Shown in pieces: positions 36,041 to 44,469 of a DNA stretch of 64,000 bases. Numbering within the stretch: position 1 is the stretch's first letter; every line of letters begins with the position of its first letter. The stretch comes from Enterococcus silesiacus (GTDB lineage Bacteria; Bacillota; Bacilli; Lactobacillales; Enterococcaceae): NCBI GenBank assembly GCA_001465115.1, contig CP013614.1, positions 1,240,001-1,304,000 on the forward strand, given 5' to 3'. Below the pieces are notes generated by a model. The model saw only the letters and a program-made list of their open reading frames with translations, was not told where the DNA came from and made no database searches. The translations under genes were made by a program, and so were the position numbers.

Positions 36041-36778
36041 CTAAAAAATGAAATACCTAATCAGTTCAAATACAACTAAATGAATCGGATAAAACCAGTA
36101 AAATCCCCATTTGATCCATTTGGGAGAATAGCCTCTTTCTCCATTGTATTGTAGCAACAAGAATAATACTACTAAAAAACCAAATTGTGAAAAAGCTTCT
36201 GCTATCCAAGATGGCGAAGCATTGTTCATGATCAAGCCCACAATTGAAATGATTTCAAAAATAATAAATGTGCTAATTATTGTCTGTGTTTTGCCTTTTT
36301 GATTGTGATTTACGTAAAAAGACCAAATTATAAGGACGCCAACAATTGACCAATCCGAAAGAACTGTAAGGAGACTAAACCCTAAAACAATTAATACATG
36401 AATTGCTTTGTTATTCGTTCTTGAATACACAATCATCATTAATAAACCCATTAATAACGTAAAGAAAATATTATTAGGGATATCCGTGATCGAAAATGTA
36501 TATGTTGGATTGTGCATCAAATAAAATGGATAAATCGACACTAACCAAAAAAGAATTAACCTCATGCAATACTTTCGTAAATTTTTAGTATAGTGAAACC
36601 CTTCCACTAATAGATATGCCATGATTGGAAACGTAAATCGCCCCACAAATTCTGACATTGCATACAATCCAATTGTGTTTGCGCTATGACTCCATGCAAA
36701 AATAATTCCAGCATGATTAATGGCCATAGCCGTCACTGCAATGATTTTCAAATGAAAAGCATCTAGTTTTTTATTCAT
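36041..36778 (-). CDS. TraX family membrane protein
   Basis: A 245-aa polytopic protein, about eight helices, of the TraX (pilin-acetylase-like) family. The first helix starts LDAFHLKIIAVTAMAINHAG, and FVGRFTFPIMAYLLVEGFHYTKN and the closing WGFYWFYPIHLVVFELIRY are family features. I start at the ATG at 36778, with GAGGG 10 bases ahead, instead of 12 codons further upstream. In F plasmids TraX acetylates pilin; in Firmicutes it is chromosomal with unknown acceptor. Single-gene unit next to the arc cluster. Confidence 0.88.
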   Translation of the reverse strand: MNKKLDAFHLKIIAVTAMAINHAGIIFAWSHSANTIGLYAMSEFVGRFTFPIMAYLLVEGFHYTKNLRKYCMRLILFWLVSIYPFYLMHNPTYTFSITDIPNNIFFTLLMGLLMMIVYSRTNNKAIHVLIVLGFSLLTVLSDWSIVGVLIIWSFYVNHNQKGKTQTIISTFIIFEIISIVGLIMNNASPSWIAEAFSQFGFLVVLFLLLQYNGERGYSPKWIKWGFYWFYPIHLVVFELIRYFIF

Positions 36779-36936
36779 TTTCTTGTTACCCTCTTTTCGT
36801 TTTTCTACTAACATTTAGTGTTATCTACACTTTACCGATAAAGTACAAATTCACTTTCAAAAAAAGGTAAAGAAAAGGTAAAGCTGTCATTAGCGTAGCT
36901 TAAACGATTTTAGAAATAGTTCCATCCAAAATAAGT

Positions 36937-36969
36937 AGGGAACAAAACGATTTTCCCGTTTTGCTCCCT
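36937..36969 (-). terminator. Hairpin at the end of the arc operon
   Basis: AGGGAACAAAACG (36937-36949) pairs with CGTTTTGCTCCCT (36957-36969). The T-run is weak on both sides, but it lies just after argR, the last arc gene. Confidence 0.65.
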
Positions 36970-36973
36970 ATCC

Positions 36974-37438
36974 TCATGCGCTGTCCTTAAAAAGCAGTTC
37001 AAATTTTCTAACAACCTTTTGGGCCATTTTATCTGAATGTGTGATGATGATGATCGTATCACTTCCTGCAATAGTCCCAGCTATTTCTTCATAGTTGACT
37101 TCATCGATATAATTGGTAATCACATCAGCTAGCCCATTTTCTGTATGGATCAATACAACAAAGCCTACTTGCTCGATTTTTCTCAATGACTCTTGTAACG
37201 ATTCACGCAGCTTTTTCTCACTATTTTTCTGCGATTCTTGATCCACTATACTATACTTCATTGTTCCATTTTCTTGATAGGTTTTTACAATATATAAGTC
37301 TCTAGCATCTCTAGAAATGGTTGATTGAGTTGCCTTTACTCCATTTTTTCTGAGTAAATCCAGCAGTTCCTCTTGTGTTTCGATCGTATTTTGAGTGATC
37401 AGCTGCCGAATGATTTTTTGACGTTCCTCTTTATTCAT
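36974..37438 (-). CDS. argR: ArgR-family arginine regulator
   Basis: A 154-aa protein. The N-terminal winged helix has ETQEELLDLLRKNGVKATQSTISRDARDL, with the SR recognition pair, and the C-terminal domain contains the hexamer/arginine core EEIAGTIAGSDTIIIITHSD, where GTIAGDDT is the family pattern (here S for the first D). The final gene of arcABC-crp-arcD-argR, 24 bases after arcD. It probably senses arginine to activate arc or repress synthesis. E. faecalis has two argR-type genes upstream of arcA; here one is at the 3' end. Confidence 0.93.
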   Translation of the reverse strand: MNKEERQKIIRQLITQNTIETQEELLDLLRKNGVKATQSTISRDARDLYIVKTYQENGTMKYSIVDQESQKNSEKKLRESLQESLRKIEQVGFVVLIHTENGLADVITNYIDEVNYEEIAGTIAGSDTIIIITHSDKMAQKVVRKFELLFKDSA

Positions 37439-37462
37439 TTTTACACGTCCTAGTTTTATCTA

Positions 37463-38920
37463 CTATAAAAGCAACATAGCAGCGATCAATATCAACAAAT
37501 TCATAAAACTGATCACAATAATGGGTTTGACCATAAATTTAGTCCATGTTGCATAATCGATTTTGGCAATCTCTAAGCCACCCATCACCACACCAGATGT
37601 CGGTGTAATTAAATTAATGACACCACAACCGGCTGTAAATATCATCACCATGACATCTGGACTTAAGCCAATGTTATGTGCAAGCCCTCCCATAACTGGA
37701 ATTGAAACATATGCTAGTCCAGAAGTAGAAGGAATCAAGAAAGAAAGTAACAAATATAAAATATACGCACCTACAACAAACAAAACAGGTGACAAACCTT
37801 GAAGCGCCGAAGCTGATTTATCTAATATAAATAAATCCAAATGAGTCGTCGCCATCAAAATAGAGGCTCCTCTAGCCACAACAATGATCAATACAACTGA
37901 CAAAATATCCTTTACACCATCAATAAAAGTTGTAATTGTTTGTTTTTCTGACAAACCATAGACTATTGCAATTACCAGACTCATCAAGAAAAACCACATA
38001 GCAAGATCCCCAAAATACCAATGACCAAAACTAGTCCCAGTAAGGTAAGAAGTCCAACCTTCAAAAATCTGAACACCAAATGACTCCCACGGAATCAAAG
38101 AGATGACCATAATCAGAAAGCCAAACGAAAAAATACTTAATATGATTTTATCCTTGCTCGTAAAAGGCAACTCTTTATTTTCATCTTGACCAAAATATTT
38201 CTTCATATCTTCTTGTTCTTGCAATGATAAAAGTGTTGAACCTTTATCAGCTTTGACTTTTTTAGCATACTTCATCATATAAAAAATCGAGAACGCTGTT
38301 GTAGTCCCCCATAAAATCAATCCTATGATCAAAATTACCCCAGTGTTCGGCGTTATATCAATACTTTTTAACGCATCCATCGCCACACCTGTTGCAAATG
38401 GATTGACGGTGGAACCGATCACACCAGAACCTGCTCCGAGTAACACTGTTCCCACGGCAACTAAGGTGTCAAAGCCCGCAGCAACCATAGTTGCCGTGAT
38501 CAATGCATAAAAAGGCAATGTCTCTTCTGCCATTCCATAGGTAGAACCGCCAATCGAAAATAAGACCATCAAAATAGGAATTATGATTAATTCATTTCCT
38601 TTTAACTTTCTAACAACATGTTGAATCCCCGCTTCTAAGGCGCCCGTTCGAGTGACGATATTTAGAAATCCGCCTAACACTAAAATAAACACGCAAATTT
38701 CAATGGCATCTTTGAATCCATTAAAAGGCGCCATCACAAAATCAGAAAGCTTTGCTCCGACTACGTGATCCACAGCTTCAGAAGCACCCGATGGTACTGT
38801 AGGTGTAAACGTTTGCCCAGATAAAAGCCAAGAAACAATTGTTAAAGCAATAATGATAATAAATAAAATACTAAACGAGGATAACGATTTTTTCTGCTTT
38901 TTTTGTGCTCTTATTTCCAT
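37463..38920 (-). CDS. arcD: Arginine/ornithine exchanger of the YfcC/C4-dicarboxylate type
   Basis: A 485-aa membrane protein, about 12 helices, with the family blocks VFILVLGGFLNIVTRTGALEAGI, FSIGGSTYGMAEETLPFY, GAGSGVIGSTVNPFATGVAMDA and LIPSTSGLAYVSIPVMGGLA. It belongs to the YfcC family and not to the APC-type ArcD of Pseudomonas. In E. faecalis the protein in this slot is called ArcD. Position between crp and argR in an arc operon supports arginine import coupled to ornithine export; the substrate is inferred from context. The ribosome site is weak. Confidence 0.85.
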   Translation of the reverse strand: MEIRAQKKQKKSLSSFSILFIIIIALTIVSWLLSGQTFTPTVPSGASEAVDHVVGAKLSDFVMAPFNGFKDAIEICVFILVLGGFLNIVTRTGALEAGIQHVVRKLKGNELIIIPILMVLFSIGGSTYGMAEETLPFYALITATMVAAGFDTLVAVGTVLLGAGSGVIGSTVNPFATGVAMDALKSIDITPNTGVILIIGLILWGTTTAFSIFYMMKYAKKVKADKGSTLLSLQEQEDMKKYFGQDENKELPFTSKDKIILSIFSFGFLIMVISLIPWESFGVQIFEGWTSYLTGTSFGHWYFGDLAMWFFLMSLVIAIVYGLSEKQTITTFIDGVKDILSVVLIIVVARGASILMATTHLDLFILDKSASALQGLSPVLFVVGAYILYLLLSFLIPSTSGLAYVSIPVMGGLAHNIGLSPDVMVMIFTAGCGVINLITPTSGVVMGGLEIAKIDYATWTKFMVKPIIVISFMNLLILIAAMLLL

Positions 38921-39003
38921 TATTCTTTCTGTATGAGAACCATACTTTTCCTTTCAAATTTTTGGTGTTGATGTCAAAATAAAGGGAAAAATACAGGGAA
39001 ATA

Positions 39004-39696
39004 CTAGTCGTGATCCAAAGCAAAATAAGCTGGATCGAAAAAGATCAATTCTTTATGCAGATACTGGATTTTCTTTTTTTTAATCAGTTTCTTTATTACT
39101 AGACTGGCCGTTTCTCTTGTTGTACCGCTGCTATGAGAGATATCATTCATTAGAATCGGATACGGTACCACCACTTGATTAAAGTAGTTCTTTTCACCTA
39201 ATTCATTCATCAAGATCGCCAGTGTATTTTTTACGCGTTCAGAAGCACTTGAAGTCACACAACTTTCTATTTTAAGCACATGTTTTTTTAAGCACAAAGA
39301 CACTTGATTAAAATAAAACAGCAACTGCTGATTATTTCCCTGTATTACTTTTTCAAAGATTTTTTTTGAGAGATAGCACACTTCAATATCTGTCATCGCG
39401 ATAGCTGAGAAATGATAGTTTTCGTCTGTAAAAAGTCCAGTTAATGGAAATACCGCGTTATCTTTAACAAAGTTCAAATAGAACAGCGTGCCAGTTTGAT
39501 CGATTTTTTCAAATTTCACAAGCCCCTTTTTTAAAATAAACATGCGGTTTCTTTCATCGCCAGCATCAAAAAGAACTTGGCCTTTTTTATATGCTCTACA
39601 ATATGAATTTTTCTGAATACACGCTGCTTCTTCTTCACTTAAATGTGAAAAATATGGGCACCCCTTGAGTGTTTCATTCTCTTGCAATACTGTCAT
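39004..39696 (-). CDS. arcR: Crp/Fnr-family regulator of the arc cluster
   Basis: A 230-aa protein from the ATG at 39696, with GGAG 9 bases upstream; a TTG eight codons earlier is less likely. The cyclic-nucleotide-like barrel (~10-115), dimer helix (~120-145) and HTH (ISHSSGTTRETASLVIKKLIKK) are complete. Three cysteines cluster near the N-terminus (C13, C26, C33) and two lie in the dimer helix region, a layout similar to but not the same as FNR. It may be redox- or oxygen-sensitive, like L. lactis FlpA. ArcR-type proteins activate arc genes in anaerobiosis in other Gram-positives. Confidence 0.9.
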   Translation of the reverse strand: MTVLQENETLKGCPYFSHLSEEEAACIQKNSYCRAYKKGQVLFDAGDERNRMFILKKGLVKFEKIDQTGTLFYLNFVKDNAVFPLTGLFTDENYHFSAIAMTDIEVCYLSKKIFEKVIQGNNQQLLFYFNQVSLCLKKHVLKIESCVTSSASERVKNTLAILMNELGEKNYFNQVVVPYPILMNDISHSSGTTRETASLVIKKLIKKKKIQYLHKELIFFDPAYFALDHD

Positions 39697-39759
39697 TTTT
39701 TTCAACTCCAACTTCGTCAATTTTCTTCGCTAATGCTTTTTAAAGAAGGCGGTGTTTAA

Positions 39760-40698
39760 TCAGTCAAAAACAACTTCTGTTCCCACCTCTTGTTCACCGA
39801 AATCACTTAATTTTTCAAGAGAAGTGATAACCGCTTTATTAGTAGGTTTTGCTTTTACGTATTGAATGGCAGCTTCTACTTTTGGCAGCATGCTTCCTGG
39901 TTCAAATTGGCCTTGTTTTATATATTCTTCTAATTTTTTCACACTGACTTGTTTCAACTGCTGTTCATTTTCTTTGCCATAGTTGATTGCAACATTTTCA
40001 ACACCGGTCAAAATAACAAATAGATCAGCATCTGCCAGTTCAGCTATTTTTTCTGAAGAAAAATCTTTGTCGATGACTGCTTCCACACCAGTTAAATCAT
40101 TGCCTGAAATAGGAATCCCGCCGCCACCACCGCAAATCGTGAGAATATCATTTTTGATCAAGGTCTTGATCACTTGATGTTCTTGGATCGATAACGGTTT
40201 AGGACTAGGAACAACTTTACGCCAGCCACGCCCAGCATCTTCCTTATATAATGTGTTAGTTTCATTCATAATTGCTTGAGCCTTTTCTTGACTCAAAAAT
40301 GGACCAATTGGTTTTGTTGGGTCTTCAAAAGCTGGATCATTTTCTGATACGATGACTTGTGTAACAAGTGTTGCAATTTCTTGTTTGATACCAGCATTTT
40401 GCACCTCTTTTGCCAGTGCATTTTCCAACCAATACCCAATGCTCCCTTGAGTCATAGCAACGCAAGTATCTAATGGCATCGCAGGGTTTTCTTTGGAATC
40501 AGTAGCTTGTTGTTGAATCAGCAGATTGCCGACTTGCGGACCATTCCCATGAGAAATAACAAGTTGATAGCCTTTTTGAATCAGTTTAACTAACTGTTTT
40601 GCCGTATAAGTCAATGCTTCTTGTTGTGCCTTAGCGCTTGCATCTGTCGATAAAATAGCATTTCCACCTAAAGCAATTACGATTGTTGTTTTTTTCAT
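39760..40698 (-). CDS. arcC: Carbamate kinase
   Basis: A 312-aa enzyme of the amino-acid-kinase family that makes ATP from carbamoyl phosphate and ADP, the only energy-yielding step of arginine breakdown. The opening [11 protein letters not shown] (6-16), [13 protein letters not shown] (~47-59), [11 protein letters not shown] and the CGGGGGIPI loop (~189-197) with the C-terminal [11 protein letters not shown] are the family hallmarks. Third gene of the arc cluster, 37 bases after arcB. Confidence 0.97.
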   Translation of the reverse strand: MKKTTIVIALGGNAILSTDASAKAQQEALTYTAKQLVKLIQKGYQLVISHGNGPQVGNLLIQQQATDSKENPAMPLDTCVAMTQGSIGYWLENALAKEVQNAGIKQEIATLVTQVIVSENDPAFEDPTKPIGPFLSQEKAQAIMNETNTLYKEDAGRGWRKVVPSPKPLSIQEHQVIKTLIKNDILTICGGGGGIPISGNDLTGVEAVIDKDFSSEKIAELADADLFVILTGVENVAINYGKENEQQLKQVSVKKLEEYIKQGQFEPGSMLPKVEAAIQYVKAKPTNKAVITSLEKLSDFGEQEVGTEVVFD

Positions 40699-40735
40699 AC
40701 AATCCCCTCTTCCTGTTTATTCGCTTGTTGTTTGT

Positions 40736-41758
40736 TTAGACTCTAGGAATAAAAAGGTTGCCTAAGGTTGCAGCCATAATTGCTTTGATTGAGTGCATTC
40801 TATTTTCAGCCTCTTCAAATTGGCGTCCGTATTTGCTTCTAAAAACTTCATCGGTGATTTCCATTTCGCTAATGCCAAATTTTTCTTTAACCATTTGACC
40901 ATATTCTGTTGTTGCATCATGAAAGGCTGGTAGACAATGTAAAACGATCAACTTCCCTTCAGCATTCCCCGTTTTTTTGATCATGTCCATATTGATTTGA
41001 TAGTCTTTCAATGCGTTCACTCGTTCTTCAAATTTATCTTCTTCCCCCATTGAAACCCAGACGTCTGTATAAAGGACATTCGCATTTTTAACTCCTTGCT
41101 CTACATTATCGGTGATCATAATCTCACTGCCTGAATCTGCCGCAAATTTTTTGGCATAAGCGACCACTGACGCTTCAGGAAACAGCGATTCTGGTGCACA
41201 AATTCTGACATTCACACCCAAAATAGCGCCAGTTACTAACAAACTATTGGCCATATTATTACGTCCATCACCAACGTAGACAAGTGTCACATCATCAAGC
41301 GTACCGAAGTTTTCTTTGATTGTCATATAATCAGCAATCATTTGAGTAGGATGCCATTCATCTGTTAGACCATTCCACACTGGGACACCAGAATATTTTG
41401 CTAAGTCCTCCACCACTTGTTGACTGAACCCTCTAAATTCGATTCCGTCAAACATACTACCTAACACTTTAGCGGTATCTTCTACCGATTCTTTTTTACC
41501 TAATTGAATATCATTCTTTCCAAGAAATTCTGGATGAGCACCTAAATCGATCGAAGCCGTGGTAAAAGCCGAACGTGTCCGAGTCGATGTTTTTTCAAAA
41601 AGTAACGCTATATTCTTACCTTCAAGATAATGATGAGGAATCCCTTGTTTTTTCATTTTTTTTAAGTGGATAGAAAAATCGATCAAGTAATTTAATTCCT
41701 CTTTAGTAAAATCCTTTTCTGCTAATAAGCTACGTCCTTGAAATACTGAATCTGTCAT
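40736..41758 (-). CDS. arcB: Ornithine carbamoyltransferase, catabolic
   Basis: A 340-aa enzyme that splits citrulline with phosphate to ornithine and carbamoyl phosphate. The carbamoyl-phosphate loop S-T-R-T-R is at 58-62 and the ornithine/citrulline loop reads [21 protein letters not shown] and the length (340 vs ~310 for anabolic forms) match the catabolic type. It is 32 bases after arcA with AAGGAGG before the ATG, so expression is high and coupled to arcA. Confidence 0.97.
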   Translation of the reverse strand: MTDSVFQGRSLLAEKDFTKEELNYLIDFSIHLKKMKKQGIPHHYLEGKNIALLFEKTSTRTRSAFTTASIDLGAHPEFLGKNDIQLGKKESVEDTAKVLGSMFDGIEFRGFSQQVVEDLAKYSGVPVWNGLTDEWHPTQMIADYMTIKENFGTLDDVTLVYVGDGRNNMANSLLVTGAILGVNVRICAPESLFPEASVVAYAKKFAADSGSEIMITDNVEQGVKNANVLYTDVWVSMGEEDKFEERVNALKDYQINMDMIKKTGNAEGKLIVLHCLPAFHDATTEYGQMVKEKFGISEMEITDEVFRSKYGRQFEEAENRMHSIKAIMAATLGNLFIPRV

Positions 41759-41790
41759 TTTTTTTCCTCCTTGAATTTAATTGGATAATT

Positions 41791-43014
41791 CTATAGGTCC
41801 GTTCGATCAAATGGCATACTCATACACCGAGGGCCGCCACGGCCACGAACAAGTTCACTACCGGGAATATAATTTAATTTGACTCCTGCTTCTTCTAGTT
41901 TTTGATTGGTGATTGTATTTCGGTCGTACACAATGACTTCACCTGGTGCAATCGCCAAAGTATTTGAGCCATCATTCCACTGTTCACGAGCCGCTGCGGT
42001 TGGATTTCCTCCGCCACAACGAATCAACGCAACATGGTCTAATTCTAAATATTTACACAAAATGTGTTCCAGCGTGTCTGTTTCTTGTGAAATTTCTAAA
42101 CCATCTGTTCCTTTAGAAATCGAATAAATTGTTAAATTCCCTTCAATTTCTGGATGAATCGTAAATTTGTCATAATCAACCATTGTAAAGACTGTATCAA
42201 GGTGCATGAATTTTCTTTGCTCTCCGATATCAAACGCTAGCACTCGTTCAAAGCCTAAATTCTTATCAAAGATATTTCTGGCTAGCTTTTCAATAGAAGC
42301 AACATCTGTCCTTTGTGAAATTCCCACAGCAATTAATTCTTTCGAGAGAATCAATTCATCACCACCTTCGATCCGAGTATTTTCATCTCGGTTATAAACC
42401 ATTGGCACCTGCGCATTTTTAAACATTGGATGATGAGCAAAAATGTATTTTCCATACAGCGTTTCTCTTCTCCTAGTCACAGAATACATCCGATTTAACG
42501 ATACACCATGACCGATCGTAGCAAATGGATCTCGCGTAAAATACAGATTTGGCATTGGGTCAATGATAAATGGGTAGTGAGAATCTGCTAAATCTGATAA
42601 ACTAGTTCGTTCCAAAGATGGTAGCTCAGACTTTTGCAGACCTGCCATCGTCTTATCAATCAATTTTCTACCATCGGACATGGACATAAGATGCTCAAGT
42701 ATCAGTCCTTTTGTTCGTTCTTCTTTGATGTCAGCTTCATTTAAATATTCTGTAATAAATCGCTCTTTGATCGATGCATCCGTTAATGCCTCAGCTGCTA
42801 AATCTTCTAGATATAGTACCTCTACTCCTTTCAATCTCAGTGTTTCCGCAAAAAAATCATGTTCTTTTTGGGCTTGTTCCAAAAATGGGATGTCATCAAA
42901 AAGAAGTGATTCCAGGTAGTCTGGCATCAGATTCTCTAATTCCTTTCCTGGCCTGTGCAACATCACGGTGTTCAGTTTTCCAATTTCAGAAAAAACGTTA
43001 ATTGGATTCTTCAT
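41791..43014 (-). CDS. arcA: Arginine deiminase
   Basis: A 407-aa guanidino-group hydrolase that converts arginine to citrulline and ammonia. The catalytic cysteine is C397 in [13 protein letters not shown], the conserved FTRDPF motif is near 162-167 and the HLDTVF triad segment near 271-276. I start at the ATG at 43014 with AAGGAGG six bases ahead. The first gene of arcABC-crp-arcD-argR, behind a control region with cre and an ArgR-like palindrome. Ammonia released here supports acid survival. Confidence 0.98.
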   Translation of the reverse strand: MKNPINVFSEIGKLNTVMLHRPGKELENLMPDYLESLLFDDIPFLEQAQKEHDFFAETLRLKGVEVLYLEDLAAEALTDASIKERFITEYLNEADIKEERTKGLILEHLMSMSDGRKLIDKTMAGLQKSELPSLERTSLSDLADSHYPFIIDPMPNLYFTRDPFATIGHGVSLNRMYSVTRRRETLYGKYIFAHHPMFKNAQVPMVYNRDENTRIEGGDELILSKELIAVGISQRTDVASIEKLARNIFDKNLGFERVLAFDIGEQRKFMHLDTVFTMVDYDKFTIHPEIEGNLTIYSISKGTDGLEISQETDTLEHILCKYLELDHVALIRCGGGNPTAAAREQWNDGSNTLAIAPGEVIVYDRNTITNQKLEEAGVKLNYIPGSELVRGRGGPRCMSMPFDRTDL

Positions 43015-43056
43015 CAAAATACCTCCTTCTTTTGGTTCGTCCCTAGATTAACAAAA

Positions 43057-43142
43057 TAAGAGCGCTTTCTTCTTAGAGATTTTCGAATTCAAAATTCTAA
43101 GATGACCACATTATGCAAAAATGATGTATATTCTTTCATACA
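43057..43142 (-). promoter_or_regulatory. arcA control region: cre and ArgR-like palindrome
   Basis: On the minus strand a cre-like AAGAAAGCGCTCTTA lies at 43057-43071, between promoter and gene, suiting CcpA roadblock. A palindrome TGTAT-GAAAGAAT-ATACA is at 43125-43142, and half of it recurs as TGTATATTCTT at ~43195-43205. The -10 is CATAAT near 43110-43115, with no good -35, which fits dependence on an activator (ArcR or ArgR). A hairpin TCTTAGA...TCTAAGA (43071-43102) lies in the leader. Confidence 0.6.
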
Positions 43143-43616
43143 CTCAAATAAATGTGTAAAAATGAACAAGAGAAATTTATACTTATCCTTTATTTTTAAG
43201 AATATACACACTTTTTATTTAAAAAAATTGCTTGGGTTCTAATGGACAATGATTATCACTAATTTATTGTCTTTTGAAGTGGACACATTATGAATTTCAC
43301 GTTCCCTATTAGGATAGATCAGTCTACTACAAAAGTTAGATTCATTTAGCATTAAGTAAAAATAGTACAATTACTTCTAATCCTTTATTGTTATGACTCT
43401 TAGTTTAGATTGATACACTTTCCAACAAATGAGATCTTTGTTCTACTAGTGAACACAAAAACCATCCGTCATCTGAAATTCAGGAGGATGGTTTTGTGCT
43501 AGCTCTATACTTTTTGATAAGGTTCTACTATCATCGAAATACATTCTAAAGCAAACCTTTATTGTGAATCAATTTTCTCAACAAGTAGCACTTGCGGAAT
43601 TGATATTTTTTACTTT
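43143..43616. other. Gap upstream of arcA
   Basis: No frame with coding character. It contains a Fur-like GACAATGATTATC (43245-43257) and an orphan terminator (43454-43498). Confidence 0.5.
43454..43498. terminator. Orphan terminator hairpin
   Basis: A 13-bp stem around AACCATCC/GGATGGTT, T-rich on both sides, with no gene ending nearby within ~100 bases on either strand except the gene stop at 43617 on the minus strand, which it probably serves. Confidence 0.7.
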
Positions 43617-43946
43617 TTATGTGTTCCACTCTTTTCCAAAATAGTCTACTCTTTCTACTCGGTACAGCTTCTCTTTTTGAATTGAAATGGTTAGATTAAT
43701 TTCTCGTTCTTGTATAGTTTGAGTTACTGGATCAATCATTTTTACTACGACATAAGCCAATACTCGTGAGCCGTCGTCATAAATATCACACGCGGTAAGT
43801 CCGTTGAACCTCCGTACTTTACCCAATACTTTAGGCTCTTTCATCATACGCCGCATCTCTTCTACTGCTGTATCAGAGCAGTATTTGGGAAGGAAAGTTT
43901 CTTCAAGCCAGTCTTTATATGGCTTTGCTTCTATTTCAGGTAACAT
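43617..43946 (-). CDS. Hypothetical protein, 109 aa
   Basis: Begins at the ATG at 43946, spaced 7 from AGAAGG. Pattern of helix, helix, then three to four beta strands (VRRFNGLTACDIYDDGSRVLAYVVVKMIDP, REINLTISIQKEKLYRVERVDYF), like an NTF2-like or conjugative-accessory domain. No signal peptide or helix anchor is present in the frame. I do not recognise the family; similar small proteins are found beside surface-protein genes, but this is not evidence of function. Confidence 0.65.
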   Translation of the reverse strand: MLPEIEAKPYKDWLEETFLPKYCSDTAVEEMRRMMKEPKVLGKVRRFNGLTACDIYDDGSRVLAYVVVKMIDPVTQTIQEREINLTISIQKEKLYRVERVDYFGKEWNT

Positions 43947-44054
43947 TGTCAAACCTTCTTATTTACTCTTTCTTGATTCCTCGATTGCTTATTGAAGATA
44001 AAAATATCGGCAATTGTATTTACTATTTTCACTTTTAGATGTTTCCTTTCTTTT

Positions 44055-44357
44055 TTAGTCGATAATGGCCTCTTTGTGTTTTTTGCGCCAAACTCTGAGC
44101 GCATTTTCATTTGACTTATATCTGGTGGCAATTTCGCGTAAATAGAGGCCTTGGGTTCTTAATTCATTGTAGTGAGCCACAGTTAATTTATTAATATTAG
44201 CAACAGCAGCTGCTTCTGCACTATACAATTGCTTTCCCACATCTCTAATTGTCTTTGCCATTTCCGTTTCGCCTTTTCGAAACCAATCACTATCTTGATT
44301 AAGCAAAGCTAGCAATTGCTTTCGTAATCGTTTTGCTTCTTCTCTTTCTTGAATCAT
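44055..44357 (-). CDS. Hypothetical protein with possible helix-turn-helix end
   Basis: A 100-aa soluble protein. I start at the ATG at 44357, with AGGTGG 8 bases ahead. The first part is helical and basic (EREEAKRLRKQLLALL), and the end YNELRTQGLYLREIATRYKSNENALRVWRKKH has the spacing of a helix-turn-helix as in resolvase/transposase tails or mobile-element regulators. It lies between the 43617 gene and the lectin surface protein on the same strand, and could belong to a degraded mobile element. Confidence 0.65.
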   Translation of the reverse strand: MIQEREEAKRLRKQLLALLNQDSDWFRKGETEMAKTIRDVGKQLYSAEAAAVANINKLTVAHYNELRTQGLYLREIATRYKSNENALRVWRKKHKEAIID

Positions 44358-44469
44358 TTTGTTCACCACCTGCAGCTCGTTTTGGTTCGACTACTGTTGT
44401 ATCCAATACAAGTTCTAGATAGCCCTCATTTTTTATAGATAGTTTAATCTAAATTCCCAAACATAAGGT

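Noticed and set aside
36041..36778. Conjugative element, because of TraX
   Set aside because: TraX-type proteins are common on Firmicute chromosomes; no relaxase, coupling protein or other transfer gene is present.
43949..44131. 60-codon frame overlapping the 44055 gene
   Set aside because: Overlaps a better-supported frame, with no ribosome site of its own.
44055..44357. Intact transposase or mobile-element gene
   Set aside because: Only a helix-turn-helix-like tail is seen; there is no catalytic motif, terminal inverted repeat or target duplication.
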